Shown here piece by piece: positions 25,681 through 32,784 of a DNA stretch of 64,000 bases. The first letter of the stretch is position 1. Each line of letters opens with the position of its first letter. The notes under the pieces were generated by a model. That model searched no databases and had not been told where the DNA came from. It saw only the letters and a list, made by a program, of their open reading frames with translations. Made by a program: the position numbers and the translations under genes. Origin of the DNA: Neisseriaceae bacterium JH1-16 (GTDB taxonomy: Bacteria > Pseudomonadota > Gammaproteobacteria > Burkholderiales > Chromobacteriaceae); the NCBI GenBank assembly GCA_025989215.1, contig JAPDNP010000004.1:186001-250000 (forward strand). Reading direction: 5' to 3'.

Positions 25681-26202
25681 CTAAGTCACCGTCGAGCACC
25701 GCTGCAGCAGCACGCCCAGTGCGGCGCCGAGCAGGCCGAAGCCGGCATGCGCCACCAGTAGCGCCGTCATCCCCATGCCGCCCCCCAGCGCTTTCGCTGC
25801 GCCGGCCAATAGCGGCCAGCCAGCGTAGACCGCTCCGGCCGCCACCGCTCGCCAGCGCTTGGCCGAAACCGGGCCGGCCAAGAGCGCGTAGGAGCCGGCC
25901 AGCACGGGCAGCGCCATGGCCTTGATCGGCGCCACCGGCCCGCCCAGCCACAGCGCCGCTCCGGCGAGCAATGCGGCCAGCGGCGTGCCATCCCTGCCAG
26001 CCTGTCCCCGCGTATTCCAGGCCAGCAGCGCCATCATCGGCAGGCCCTGGTAGCCCGGCGTCGCCAGCGGCAAGCGCCCCCAGCGCTGCCATGCATACAG
26101 CAACGCCGCACACCCCAGCACGCCGGCCAGGCGCCGCCCCTTAACCCCAATATTGCTTGACGCGCGGCTTGGCCAGGACGCGCCACTCGGCATCATCGTC
26201 AT
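25681..26202 (-). CDS. Small hydrophobic membrane protein coupled to the TiaS-like gene
   Basis: 173 residues, very rich in Ala, Leu and Gly, with about five hydrophobic segments (near 27-37, 53-63, 75-90, 96-110 and 145-165). The ATG at 26202 lies 62 bases inside the TiaS-like gene and has AAGGAG 6 bases upstream, so a long overlap with translational coupling is likely. A GTG at 26121, after the upstream stop, is the alternative start. I do not recognise the family. The neighbours suggest it works with the TiaS-like protein and perhaps with the divergent receptor, but nothing shows how. Confidence 0.6.
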   Translation of the reverse strand: MTMMPSGASWPSRASSNIGVKGRRLAGVLGCAALLYAWQRWGRLPLATPGYQGLPMMALLAWNTRGQAGRDGTPLAALLAGAALWLGGPVAPIKAMALPVLAGSYALLAGPVSAKRWRAVAAGAVYAGWPLLAGAAKALGGGMGMTALLVAHAGFGLLGAALGVLLQRCSTVT

Positions 26203-26905
26203 TGCTTGCTCCTTCCTCCACCAGTAACACCCGCGAGCCGGCCAACAACACCGGCCGCGGCCAATCGCCCATCGCTACCCGCTCGCCGCTTCGGCCAACC
26301 TGCCGGCCATCCGGCGTGATCAGCCGCTCGATCCCGACCCGTTCGGTCAGCTCCTCCACCGGCACGCTGCGTCCGGCCAGACCGTATAGCTCCGGCAACC
26401 AGATCAACAAGGCCGGACCGCCGGCGCTGCGTTGCCCGACCGAGGCCAACGCGCCGATCGCCCCGCTACCGTCCCCTCCGAGCGCGACAAGATACAGCCC
26501 GGCCTCTTCGGCCAGCATCTCCGCCTCCCAACGGCGCAACAGCGCGAAGCGTGCGCGCGCGCCGAACCGCTCCACCGCCCGGCTGACCGCATCGGCCGGG
26601 GCGATGCACAGGCCCGGATCCGAAGACAGCGCGGCCACCGACTGGATGAACTCGCTGCAGGCACGCTGCAGCTCGCCCTGCCTCACCCCGTTGCGCAGCT
26701 GCACTGCCAGGCAGGCGCCACTGTTATGCGAGGTGCTGGCAATCAGCGGACTCTTCAGAAACTGATGGCGCGTCGCGTCGCGGGCATCGGCCAACCCCGA
26801 CCCGGCCAGGTAGAACGCCAGCTCTCGGGCGCGCTGGCCGGTGCCGGGACTATCCAGATCGTCGGTGTCATCAATTCCGATGAATATAATTTTCGAATTT
26901 TCCAT
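26141..26905 (-). CDS. TiaS-like GIDDTD-motif protein, catalytic-type domain only
   Basis: 254 residues. The N-terminus IIFIGIDDTDDLDSPGTG resembles the start of tRNA-Ile2 agmatinylcytidine synthetase TiaS from archaea (GIDDTDS...), and a second family-like stretch, LIASTSHNSGACLAVQL near residues 54-70, aligns with the TiaS P-KT-GNGA segment. Archaeal TiaS has about 420 residues with OB-fold and zinc-ribbon domains that bind tRNA; these are absent. Bacteria modify this tRNA with TilS, so a different substrate is likely. It is divergent from a TonB-dependent receptor, 81 bases away, and overlaps a membrane protein gene. The fold similarity is recalled, not computed. Confidence 0.6.
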   Translation of the reverse strand: MENSKIIFIGIDDTDDLDSPGTGQRARELAFYLAGSGLADARDATRHQFLKSPLIASTSHNSGACLAVQLRNGVRQGELQRACSEFIQSVAALSSDPGLCIAPADAVSRAVERFGARARFALLRRWEAEMLAEEAGLYLVALGGDGSGAIGALASVGQRSAGGPALLIWLPELYGLAGRSVPVEELTERVGIERLITPDGRQVGRSGERVAMGDWPRPVLLAGSRVLLVEEGASNDDDAEWRVLAKPRVKQYWG

Positions 26906-26914
26906 GACGAAGTC

Positions 26915-26943
26915 TTGTTAATCGCTATTTTCATGAATATATT
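26915..26943 (+). promoter_or_regulatory. Promoter of the TonB-dependent receptor
   Basis: TTGTTA (26915-26920), 17 bases, TATATT (26938-26943), in an A/T-rich 81-bp divergent gap. No clear Fur-type palindrome was found. Confidence 0.55.
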
Positions 26944-26986
26944 ACGAACCCGCTATTTACACAAAAATATAACGAAGACGACACTC

Positions 26987-28993
26987 ATGAAACCCGCTTC
27001 TCTGCTGACCCCCTGCCTGCTCGCGCTGGCGGTGAGCCACGCCTGGGCCGCCGACGGCAGTCAGGCCGAGCCGTTCACCCTTGGCGAAATCACCGTTACT
27101 GCCAGCCGCAACCCGCAAAGCCGCGACCTGATCAGCGACACCCTCGATGCCGATACCATCGCCACCTACAGCCGAGAGCGCTTGACCGATGCGCTTGGTC
27201 TCCTACCCGGCGTGTCGATCTCGACCAACCAGCGCAACGAGGGCCTGGTGTATGTGCGCGGCTTCGATTCGCGCCAGGTGCCGCTGTTCATCGACGGCAT
27301 CCCGGTCTACATCCCCTACGACGGCTACATGGACTACAACCGCTTCCTGACCGCCGACCTCGCCGCGGTGCAGCTGTCCAAGGGCGCGACCTCGGTGCTG
27401 TACGGTCCGAACACGCTGGGCGGGGCGATCAATCTGGTGTCGAGGAAACCCACCCGGCCATTCGAGGGCGATGTCCAGATCGGCGTGGGCAGCAACAATA
27501 CCCAGGAGCTCAGCGCCAACCTCGGCACCAAGCAGGAAAACTGGTACCTGCAGTTCGGCGCCGCCTATCTCGACACCGGCGACTTCAAGCTGTCGGACGA
27601 CTTCACCCCGAACAAGTACGAGGACGGCGGCCACCGCAACAACTCGGCGCAGCGCGACAGCAAGGTGTCGATGAAGGTCGGCCTGACGCCGAACGCCACC
27701 GACGAGTACAGCCTGGGTTATGTGTATCAATGGGGCAACAAGGGCCAGCCGGTATCGATCAGCCTCGACCCGACCGCCAAGCACAATTACTGGCAGTGGC
27801 CGGAGATCCAGAAACAGAGCCTGTATTTCATCAGCAACACCCAGCTGGGCAGCGACGAGTACCTGAAGCTGCGCGTCTATCGCGACCAGTACGACAACGA
27901 GCTCGACGCCTACACCGACGGCAGCTACAGCAAGCTCGACACCGTTTCGGCCAGCTTCAAACCCAGCGGCAAGAGCCTGTACACCGACACCAGCCTGGGC
28001 GGTTCGGCCGAACTCGGCAGCAGCCGCTTCGACAACCACACCCTGCGCGGCATCTTCCACTACCGCGACGACGAGCATCAGGCCAGCAACGGCGTGGTCG
28101 ACACCGAGCACTTCCGCGACCGGCTGTATTCGTTCGGCGTCGAAGACGCCTGGGCGCTGGCGTCGCGCTGGAAGCTGGTGGCCGGCCTCAGCCAGGACCG
28201 GCTCGAGCCGATCGACAGCGGCGCCTTCGCGATGCCGGCGGCGCAGAGCGCCACCAACGGCCTGTTCGGCGTCTACTTCAACCCCACGCCCGAGCAGCAG
28301 TTCTACGCGCAGTACGCGCACAAGAGCCGGCTGCCGACGCTGAAGGACCGCTACTCGGCACGGATGGGGCAGGCGCTGCCCAACCCCAATCTGCAGCCGG
28401 AAACCGCCGACCACTACGAGATCGGCTACCGCGGCAAACCGTGGCAGGGCGCCGACCTGGAACTGGCGCTGTTCGACGCCGAAGTCAGCAACCTGATCCA
28501 GCAGGTGAACAACGTCGCCACGGTGACGGTGCTCGACCCCAAGACCAAGAAAATGGTGCCGCAGTCGCTGTTCCAGCTGCAGAACATCGGCGAAGCGCGC
28601 CGCTACGGCCTGGATACGCTGCTCAACCAGGAAGTCGGCCACCAGCTGGCGCTGCGCTTCGGCTACAGCTACCTGAAGATGAAGAACCTGACCGGCGACG
28701 GCCGCCGCATCACCGGCGCGCCGGAACACCGCGTGCTGCTCGGCGCGGTCTACCACACCCTGCCGACGCTCGATCTGATCGCCGACGCCGAGTACGACGG
28801 CAAGCGCGCCGACAGCCAGACCGTCGATCTGCCGAGCTATACCCTGCTCAACCTGAAGGCGAGCTGGAAACCGCGGCCGCACTGGCAGCTCGACGTCGGC
28901 ATCGACAATGTGCTCGACAAGGACTACCTGGTCGCCGACGGCTTCCCCGGCCAGGGCCGCTACTACTACAGCAAGCTCGGCTACCAGTTCTGA
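26987..28993 (+). CDS. TonB-dependent outer-membrane receptor
   Basis: Energy-coupled importer of an unidentified ligand. It has 668 residues. A signal peptide covers 1-21 (ends AWA). The mature N-terminus FTLGEITVTASRNPQS contains the TonB-box/plug start, the plug domain (about 35-150) shows DALGLLPGVSI, VRGFDSRQVPLFIDGIPV and GPNTLGGAINLVSRKP, and the rest is a 22-strand barrel ending KLGYQF with the terminal aromatic. The frame is open further upstream but the signal peptide fixes the start. Neighbours give no siderophore, heme or vitamin genes, so the ligand is open. Confidence 0.93.
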   Translation: MKPASLLTPCLLALAVSHAWAADGSQAEPFTLGEITVTASRNPQSRDLISDTLDADTIATYSRERLTDALGLLPGVSISTNQRNEGLVYVRGFDSRQVPLFIDGIPVYIPYDGYMDYNRFLTADLAAVQLSKGATSVLYGPNTLGGAINLVSRKPTRPFEGDVQIGVGSNNTQELSANLGTKQENWYLQFGAAYLDTGDFKLSDDFTPNKYEDGGHRNNSAQRDSKVSMKVGLTPNATDEYSLGYVYQWGNKGQPVSISLDPTAKHNYWQWPEIQKQSLYFISNTQLGSDEYLKLRVYRDQYDNELDAYTDGSYSKLDTVSASFKPSGKSLYTDTSLGGSAELGSSRFDNHTLRGIFHYRDDEHQASNGVVDTEHFRDRLYSFGVEDAWALASRWKLVAGLSQDRLEPIDSGAFAMPAAQSATNGLFGVYFNPTPEQQFYAQYAHKSRLPTLKDRYSARMGQALPNPNLQPETADHYEIGYRGKPWQGADLELALFDAEVSNLIQQVNNVATVTVLDPKTKKMVPQSLFQLQNIGEARRYGLDTLLNQEVGHQLALRFGYSYLKMKNLTGDGRRITGAPEHRVLLGAVYHTLPTLDLIADAEYDGKRADSQTVDLPSYTLLNLKASWKPRPHWQLDVGIDNVLDKDYLVADGFPGQGRYYYSKLGYQF

Positions 28994-29012
28994 GCCGGCT
29001 CGAAGCGGACAT

Positions 29013-29039
29013 AAAAAAACCGGCCCAGGGCCGGTTTTT
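29013..29039 (+). terminator. Terminator after the TonB-dependent receptor
   Basis: AAAAACCGGCC (29015-29025) and GGCCGGTTTTT (29029-29039) with loop CAG. Confidence 0.92.
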
Positions 29040-29048
29040 CATTGCAAC

Positions 29049-29058
29049 GTTGGCCGAA
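29049..29058 (-). repeat. Single intergenic copy of the TTCGGCCAAC motif
   Basis: GTTGGCCGAA on plus, between the receptor terminator and the tautomerase stop, with a partial inverse half (GTTCGGCT) 5 bases on. Confidence 0.8.
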
Positions 29059-29079
29059 AGTCGTTCGGCTCGCTGGGCC

Positions 29080-29268
29080 TTACTCGCGCTCGGACCACAG
29101 CACGCCAGCGGTCGCCCAATCGCTCTTCTTGATGTCCTCGAACAGGATGTCGACGGCGCCCGGCTCGCAGCCGAGCACGCGGCAGGACTCGCGGGTCAGC
29201 GCCTCGGCCAGCTCCTTCTTTACCTCGACCGGACGGCCTTCGAACAGTTTGACGGTAATGGTCGGCAT
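29080..29268 (-). CDS. 4-oxalocrotonate tautomerase family protein
   Basis: A 62-residue small tautomerase. It begins MPTITVKLFEGRPVEVKKEL, so removal of Met exposes the catalytic Pro1. The rest matches the family length of 60-75, with VLGCEPGAVDILFEDIKKSDWATAG in the second half. The start at 29268 was chosen because Pro must follow it; a longer in-frame start would bury the proline. It lies downstream of the class II aldolase gene with a 160-base gap, which holds no other gene, and may belong with it in a keto-acid catabolic unit. Confidence 0.88.
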   Translation of the reverse strand: MPTITVKLFEGRPVEVKKELAEALTRESCRVLGCEPGAVDILFEDIKKSDWATAGVLWSERE

Positions 29269-29428
29269 GGTTTGCTCCTGGGTAGAAATTAGAAAAAGAA
29301 TCAACGTTCAATCGATCCGGAGCCGCTCGCCAAGCCCGGCGCAGCGGACCCGGACGGCGCACCGTCGCGGACAATCCAGTCAGTCACACGGCGGTGCCAC
29401 AACACAGGAAGGGCCTTGCGGGCAGCCC

Positions 29429-30211
29429 TCAGTCGCGAAAGCCCGGGGACAAGCGGTCGAGCTTGCGCAGCAGCGCCGGCCATTCCAGCTCGCCCTCCGG
29501 CGTGTCGCCCGGCAGCAGCTGTTGGTAGGTGCGCTCGCACACCTCGACCGGCGGCATCACCAGATTGCCGGCGGCCATCGCGGCCAGCTGAATGCGGCAA
29601 GCCTTGTCCAGCGTATCCATCAGGCAATAGGCCTCGGCCACGGTGCGCCCGCACACCAGCGTGCCGTGGTTGCGCAACAGCATCGCGTTCTTGACGCCCA
29701 GGCTGGCAATCAGGCGGGTCTTCTCCGCCTCGGTCAGCGCCAGCCCTTCGTAGTCGTGATAGGCCATGTCGCCGTAGAAGCGCAGCGCGTGCTGCGACAG
29801 CGGCAGCAGCCCTTCGGCCAACATCGCTACCGCAATGCCCGCGTCGTTGTGCAGATGCATCACGCATTGCGCATCGTGCCGCGCCGAGTGCACCGCCGCG
29901 TGGATCACGAAGCCGGTCTTGTTCACCCGGTGCGGGCTGTCGCCGACGATATTGCCGGCGATATCGATCTTCACCAGATTGCTGGCGGTCACCTCGTCGA
30001 AGGCCAGACCGAACGGGTTGATCAGGAAGCGCCCCGGCTCGCCCGGCACCGCCAGCGACACATGGGTATAGATCAGATCATCCCAACCGTTCAGCGCTAC
30101 CAGCCGGTAACAGGCGGCCAAGTCCTGCCGTGCCTGCCACTCGGCGGCACTGATGCCGGTTTCGGCCAGCCGCCCGGCGGCAAACTCCAGCTGCAATCCG
30201 TCCTGGCTCAT
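29429..30211 (-). CDS. Class II aldolase/adducin family protein
   Basis: 260 residues. The zinc site is readable: VMHLHNDAGIAVAM gives the H-x-H pair near residue 118 and LLRNHGTLVCG near residue 180 the third histidine. FLINPFGLAFDEVTASNLV is the family phosphate/carboxylate-binding loop. Members are L-fuculose-phosphate aldolases, ribulose-phosphate epimerases or decarboxylating variants; here no sugar kinase is nearby, and the form resembles the non-sugar group with N-terminal extension. A TTCGGCCAAC copy at 29813-29822 encodes L-A-E. It is divergent from a FadR-type regulator that may control it. Confidence 0.85.
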   Translation of the reverse strand: MSQDGLQLEFAAGRLAETGISAAEWQARQDLAACYRLVALNGWDDLIYTHVSLAVPGEPGRFLINPFGLAFDEVTASNLVKIDIAGNIVGDSPHRVNKTGFVIHAAVHSARHDAQCVMHLHNDAGIAVAMLAEGLLPLSQHALRFYGDMAYHDYEGLALTEAEKTRLIASLGVKNAMLLRNHGTLVCGRTVAEAYCLMDTLDKACRIQLAAMAAGNLVMPPVEVCERTYQQLLPGDTPEGELEWPALLRKLDRLSPGFRD

Positions 30212-30320
30212 CGCCTCGTCCTTTCTTCGGAAATTGTTTCCACAAATGGATTATCGCACGGCGCCCGTCTGCCAGCCATGTTCAACCGTTCGACCGACGC
30301 GCTTGTCATTTCCAAGCTAG

Positions 30321-30334
30321 CCCATTAAATTGGG
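30321..30334. promoter_or_regulatory. Candidate operator in the aldolase-regulator gap
   Basis: CCCATTAAATTGGG, arms CCCA/TGGG with an A/T centre. It lies in the 154-base divergent gap that also has a GGAAATTGTTTCC near-palindrome at 30230-30242. Either could bind the adjacent regulator. Confidence 0.35.
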
Positions 30335-30365
30335 ACCCACAAAAATTCATAGGATGAATTATCAA

Positions 30366-31058
30366 ATGGCATTAATGAGTCCGCGGCGCTCGCTGGTCGA
30401 GCAGGCGATCGACCGTCTGAGCGCTCGCATCAACGCGGGCGACTGGCCCACCGGCACCCGTCTACCCACCGAGCCCGAGTTGGCCGAACAGCTCGGCATG
30501 AGCCGCAACACCGTGCGCGAGGCGGTGCGGGTGCTGGCCTTCGCCGGGGTGCTGGAGGTGCGCCAGGGTGACGGCACCTATCTGCGCAGCTGCGCCGACG
30601 CACTCGACACGGTACGCACGCTGGCCAACGCCGCCCACGAGCATCACGCCGAGGTGCGCAGCGTGCTCGAGACCCAGGCGGCACGCCTCGCCGCCGAGCG
30701 CGCCCGACCGGATGACATCACTGCCTTGTATGCCCTGCTCGACGCGATCAACGCGCTGCCGCCCCAGGACAGCGAAGGCCGCATCGCCCTGGATCTGCGC
30801 TTTCACCGCCAGGTGGTGGACTGCGCCCACAACCCGGTGCTGCTGGAGCTGTATCGCTTCTCCGTGCTGGCAGTGCGCGAACGGCTGATCGCCTCGCTGG
30901 ACGACCCGGATGCGCCGCGACCAGGCGACGAACATCACCGTGCCATCGTCGACGCGATCGCCCGTGGCGATGGCGAGGCCGCCGCCGCCGCGGTGGCCTA
31001 CATCGCCACCTACGACAACCGCCTCCCACCCACCTCCGCCTATCTGGAGTCCCAATGA
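30366..31058 (+). CDS. FadR-type (GntR family) transcriptional regulator
   Basis: 230 residues. The winged helix-turn-helix spans about 10-75, with TRLPTEPELAEQLGMSRNTVREAVRVL as the recognition region, then an all-helical FCD ligand-binding domain (about 90-225). AGGATG lies 8 bases before the ATG at 30366; earlier in-frame ATGs at 30354 and 30330 lack a site. The last four bases overlap the start of an MFS transporter gene (ATGA), so the two are one unit. It probably controls this unit and the divergent aldolase in response to a carboxylic acid, the usual FCD ligand class. Confidence 0.9.
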   Translation: MALMSPRRSLVEQAIDRLSARINAGDWPTGTRLPTEPELAEQLGMSRNTVREAVRVLAFAGVLEVRQGDGTYLRSCADALDTVRTLANAAHEHHAEVRSVLETQAARLAAERARPDDITALYALLDAINALPPQDSEGRIALDLRFHRQVVDCAHNPVLLELYRFSVLAVRERLIASLDDPDAPRPGDEHHRAIVDAIARGDGEAAAAAVAYIATYDNRLPPTSAYLESQ

Positions 31059-32272
31059 ATCAGCCCCTCGATCGTGACAGTGCCCCACCGCGCCGTCTCG
31101 AACGGTTGTCCCGTCCGCTCTTGCTCGCAGGCCTGATGCTGGTGGCGCTGAACCTGCGCCCGGCGCTGGCCAGCCTCGGCCCACTGCTGGACGAGATCAC
31201 CGCCGCCCTCGGCCTGTCCGCCAGCGCCGCCGGGCTGCTCGCCACCATCCCGGTGTTCTGCCTGGGCCTGTCCGCCCCGCTGGCGCCGCGCCTGTCCGCC
31301 CGCTTCGGCGCCGAGCGGGTGATCCTGTTTGCGCTAGTGCTGCTGGCCGCCGGCACCGCGCTGCGCGGGGTATCCGGTGCCGAAGGGCTGTTCGCCGGCA
31401 CGATACTCGCCGGCGCCAGCATCGGCGTGATGGGGGTGCTATTGCCAGGACTGGTCAAGCGCGACTTCGCCGGCCAGGCGCATCTGATGACCGGGCTCTA
31501 CACCATGGCGCTGTGCCTCGGCGCCGCGCTGGCGGCCGGCCTGACCGTACCGGCGAGCGATGCCGGCGGCGGCCACTGGCAGGTCGGCCTAGGAATCTGG
31601 GCGCTGCCGGCGCTGCTGGCCGCACTGTTGTGGTGGCCGCAAGGACGGCAGGCGCACGATGCGAGCGCCCGCCGCGCTCCGCAGCGCGGACTGTGGCGCG
31701 ACCCCATCGCCTGGCAGGTCACCGGCTATATGGGCCTGCAGTCGAGCCACGCCTACATCGTGTTCAGTTGGTTCCCCGCGATGATGGTCGACCGCGGTCT
31801 CTCGCCGTTGGCCGCCGGCTGGATGCTGTCGCTATTGATGCTGGCCCAACTGGTCAGCTCGCTCGGTGCACCGTGGCTATCCAGCCACTGCCGCGACCAG
31901 CGCCTGGTTATCGTGGCGATGCTGGCGCTGTCGATGATCGGTTTCAGCAGCGCGCTGTATGCGCCGCTCGACGGGCTGTGGCTGTGGACCACGCTGATGG
32001 GACTAGGCCTCGGCGGCATGTTCAGCATGGGCCTGACGCTGATCGTGCTGCGCGCACCGTCCGCCCAGCTGGCGGCACAGCTGTCCGGCATGGCGCAGGG
32101 CGCCGGCTACCTGCTGGCGTCGACGGGCCCCTTTCTAGTGGGGCTCAGCCACGATCTGTTGGACAACTGGCACGGTGCCTACATCGTGTACATGGTGTTC
32201 GGCGCCGCGGCGCTGCTGTTCGGCCTGTTGGCCGGCCGCGAACGCCAGATCGGTGCCGAAGAGCCCCACTGA
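31055..32272 (+). CDS. MFS transporter, CynX/NimT type
   Basis: 405 residues with about 12 membrane helices. The N-terminal ALNLRPALASLGPLLDEIT is the signature of the CynX/NimT (cyanate permease-like) family, which includes exporters of 2-nitroimidazole and other small molecules. The ATGA overlap with the FadR-type regulator indicates coupled translation and local control. A strong terminator follows at 32295. The substrate is unknown. Confidence 0.88.
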   Translation: MNQPLDRDSAPPRRLERLSRPLLLAGLMLVALNLRPALASLGPLLDEITAALGLSASAAGLLATIPVFCLGLSAPLAPRLSARFGAERVILFALVLLAAGTALRGVSGAEGLFAGTILAGASIGVMGVLLPGLVKRDFAGQAHLMTGLYTMALCLGAALAAGLTVPASDAGGGHWQVGLGIWALPALLAALLWWPQGRQAHDASARRAPQRGLWRDPIAWQVTGYMGLQSSHAYIVFSWFPAMMVDRGLSPLAAGWMLSLLMLAQLVSSLGAPWLSSHCRDQRLVIVAMLALSMIGFSSALYAPLDGLWLWTTLMGLGLGGMFSMGLTLIVLRAPSAQLAAQLSGMAQGAGYLLASTGPFLVGLSHDLLDNWHGAYIVYMVFGAAALLFGLLAGRERQIGAEEPH

Positions 32273-32294
32273 GCCGATTACGCCCACCAATGAC

Positions 32295-32330
32295 AACGGC
32301 CCGCCTCCGAACAGAGGGCGGGCCGTTTTT
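32295..32330 (+). terminator. Terminator after the MFS transporter
   Basis: AACGGCCCGCC (32295-32305) pairs with GGCGGGCCGTT (32317-32327) and T run to 32330. The convergent bcs operon ends 19 bases on. Confidence 0.92.
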
Positions 32331-32348
32331 GCCGCCAGCATCGCAGAG

Positions 32349-32774
32349 TCAGTGGGGCGGCGTCGGCAGCGGCCAGAGCGGCGGCAGCTCATCGGTCAAA
32401 TGACGGGCCGATGGCTTGCTTGCCGAGCCGCCGGCTTGCACCGCTGTCACCGCCTCGGCCGGCACTGCCCCGCCGACCCGGCGTGAACCTGCCTCCAGCC
32501 GTGCGAGGTTGGCGCGGATGTCCTCGCGGTCCGGTGCGATGCGCACCGCGCGGTACCACAGCAGCCGTGCGGTCGACGCATCACCGACCTCGACCAGCCG
32601 CAGCGCCAGCGCATTGATTGCCGCCGGGTCGTACGGGGTCTTCCAGTACTGGGCCTGGGCCGCCGCCAGCGGCGTCTGCACCGCCGGCACCGAAGCCTCG
32701 GCGGCCAGCAGCGGGGCCACTGCCAACACCAGCAGCAGACCCAAGGTTGGCCGAACGCCAGAGAAAGATCGCAT
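32349..32774 (-). CDS. Small exported TPR-like protein at the end of the bcs operon
   Basis: 141 residues with an N-terminal signal peptide (LGLLLVLAVAPLLAAEA, cleavage near residue 25). Residues about 45-95 (YDPAAINALALRLVEVGDAS, LWYRAVRIAPDREDIRANLARLE) read as one to two TPR-like helical repeats, and the C-terminus is Ala/Pro-rich. It starts 10 bases after the bcsC stop and so probably belongs to the cellulose operon. I know no E. coli counterpart. A TTCGGCCAAC copy lies at 32746-32755 near its 5' end. The role is open; a periplasmic partner of BcsC is a guess from position. Confidence 0.65.
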   Translation of the reverse strand: MRSFSGVRPTLGLLLVLAVAPLLAAEASVPAVQTPLAAAQAQYWKTPYDPAAINALALRLVEVGDASTARLLWYRAVRIAPDREDIRANLARLEAGSRRVGGAVPAEAVTAVQAGGSASKPSARHLTDELPPLWPLPTPPH

Positions 32775-32784
32775 CGTCGGCTCC

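Noticed and set aside
26906-26986. Possible Fur box before the TonB-dependent receptor
   Set aside because: The region is A/T-rich but lacks a GATAATGATAATCATTATC-like 19-mer.
27203-28882. 559-codon open frame on minus
   Set aside because: Antisense shadow of the TonB-dependent receptor.
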